Below are positions 56,961 through 57,500 of a DNA stretch of 57,500 nucleotides, one piece after another. The position numbers and the translations under genes are program-made. The notes below the pieces were generated by a model. The model saw nothing but the letters and a program-made list of their open reading frames with translations, had not been told where the DNA came from and did not search any database. The stretch's first letter is position 1; the number at the start of each line of letters is the position of its first letter. This DNA comes from Cryptomeria japonica (lineage: Eukaryota > Streptophyta > Pinopsida > Cupressales > Cupressaceae), in NCBI RefSeq assembly GCF_030272615.1, contig NW_026729165.1, positions 1 to 57,500 of the forward strand, given 5' to 3'.

Positions 56961-57500
56961 GCGCGGGCTCGTTGGCGTCTATCACCTCTCTGCGAAGAGT
57001 GGCACGATGATTGTTGGGGTAAATCGTAGCAGTCCGATCTCTGGCCTTGGGCCATTGTGAGGGCTGATCGATTTCCTGTGCGCATCTCGTGTTCGCCCAG
57101 TAACAGACTCGACGACTTGTAATCGGTCTTGTTCCCGATTGTTCCTGGAGGTAGTCTTCGGAACTCTTGGATTTGACCTGTCACTCGAACTGTCCTCTTC
57201 CCGAGGATGCTTGTGTGTGTGTGCTTGTGCCATTTCCTTGGCGGTATTAACGAGATATTAAAGAGCGGAGTGAGCGCCTCGCCCAGCTATGTTTGGGGCT
57301 CCTCACTCCCTTACCCGGTGTGCGACCGCTTTGCACGTAGGTTGCGGAGCATCGCGACTCTTTCGATGTTTGGCGGTTGTCTTCCGGTGATGCGTTGGTC
57401 CCGAAGTGCACGTTACTAGCATTTCTGCCATTGTTCTCGATCTTTGGCACGTTCCTTCGTTGCAATTGGATATATATCTCCGTTTATACGCGCAGGCTTC
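56961..57500 (+). other. Unique ETS-like sequence to the window edge
   Basis: Non-repetitive, AT-richer sequence. There is no match to an 18S 5' end. TTGGATATATATCTCCG near 57467 lacks the GGGG of the promoter motif. No gene is supported here. Confidence 0.5.

Larger units (their letters stand above)
52105..57500 (+). other. Presumed 5' external transcribed spacer of the 35S pre-rRNA (partial)
   Basis: Inferred from its place downstream of the last polymerase I-type promoter on the same strand, and from its repeat-rich, non-coding character, typical of plant 5' ETS. The 18S 5' end is not found before the window ends, so the ETS would exceed 5.3 kb, which is long. If the true promoter is further right, this is still non-transcribed spacer. 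Confidence 0.6.

Noticed and set aside
57467-57483. TTGGATATATATCTCCG as a further promoter
   Set aside because: It lacks the GGGG following TATATA and the upstream GAATCGGACAAATA found at all thirteen accepted motifs.
57200-57500. Start of the 18S rRNA gene at the right edge
   Set aside because: The conserved 18S 5' sequence is not present up to the last base.

Overview
The window is plant nuclear ribosomal spacer DNA and holds no protein-coding gene that I can support. Two signals identify it. Complete 5S rRNA genes recur on the minus strand. Further right, thirteen copies of TATATAGGGG, the plant RNA polymerase I start motif, lie on the plus strand and are followed by repeat-rich sequence that looks like a 35S 5' external transcribed spacer (5' ETS). 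A 5S gene inside a 35S spacer is the linked (L-type) arrangement, known in bryophytes, some ferns and gymnosperms (Ginkgo is one) and in Artemisia. The GC-rich 5S sequence and very long spacer make me favour a gymnosperm, with low confidence. No 18S, 5.8S or 26S sequence is in the window. Either this is one intergenic spacer longer than 57 kb, or it is the edge of an rDNA array.

Layout. 1-46515 is a head-to-tail array of a 7,923-bp unit, five full copies plus a sixth truncated one, starting by convention at 1, 7924, 15847, 23770, 31692 and 39593. Any unit-1 coordinate converts by adding 7923 (unit 2), 15846 (unit 3), 23769 (unit 4; 23768 after a lost T near 24727), 31691 (unit 5; 31669 after a 22-bp deletion near 36665) or 39592 (unit 6). 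Each unit has one 5S gene with a T-rich polymerase III terminator. The rest is nested repeats built from the palindrome GGTGCGCACC, AT-rich islands, a degenerate A/G-rich block and a C-rich minisatellite. The copies differ by only a handful of changes.

46516-47700 continues the C-rich minisatellite outside the array. 47701-52480 is a promoter field. Six polymerase I-type promoters are spaced 157 or 220 bp apart, then comes a 38/52-bp satellite, then four promoters 311 bp apart, a short upstream repeat block, and three larger promoter modules (TATATAGGGG at 51169, 51610 and 52100). The last three each encode a conserved stem-loop about 33-125 nt downstream of the start. The promoter at 52100 is nearest the presumed 18S gene off the right edge and is the best candidate gene promoter. 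The others look like spacer promoters.

52477-56262 is a 188-bp tandem array of about 20 copies in the presumed 5' ETS. Each intact copy can fold into a nested hairpin. The repeat appears to derive from the downstream half of the last three promoter modules. 56263-57500 is degenerate repeat followed by unique ETS-like sequence. Polymerase III (5S, leftward) and polymerase I (rightward) units therefore diverge from each other, with six 5S genes upstream of one promoter cluster. Long open frames across the array are low-complexity by-products of stop-poor GC-rich repeats and are not annotated as genes.
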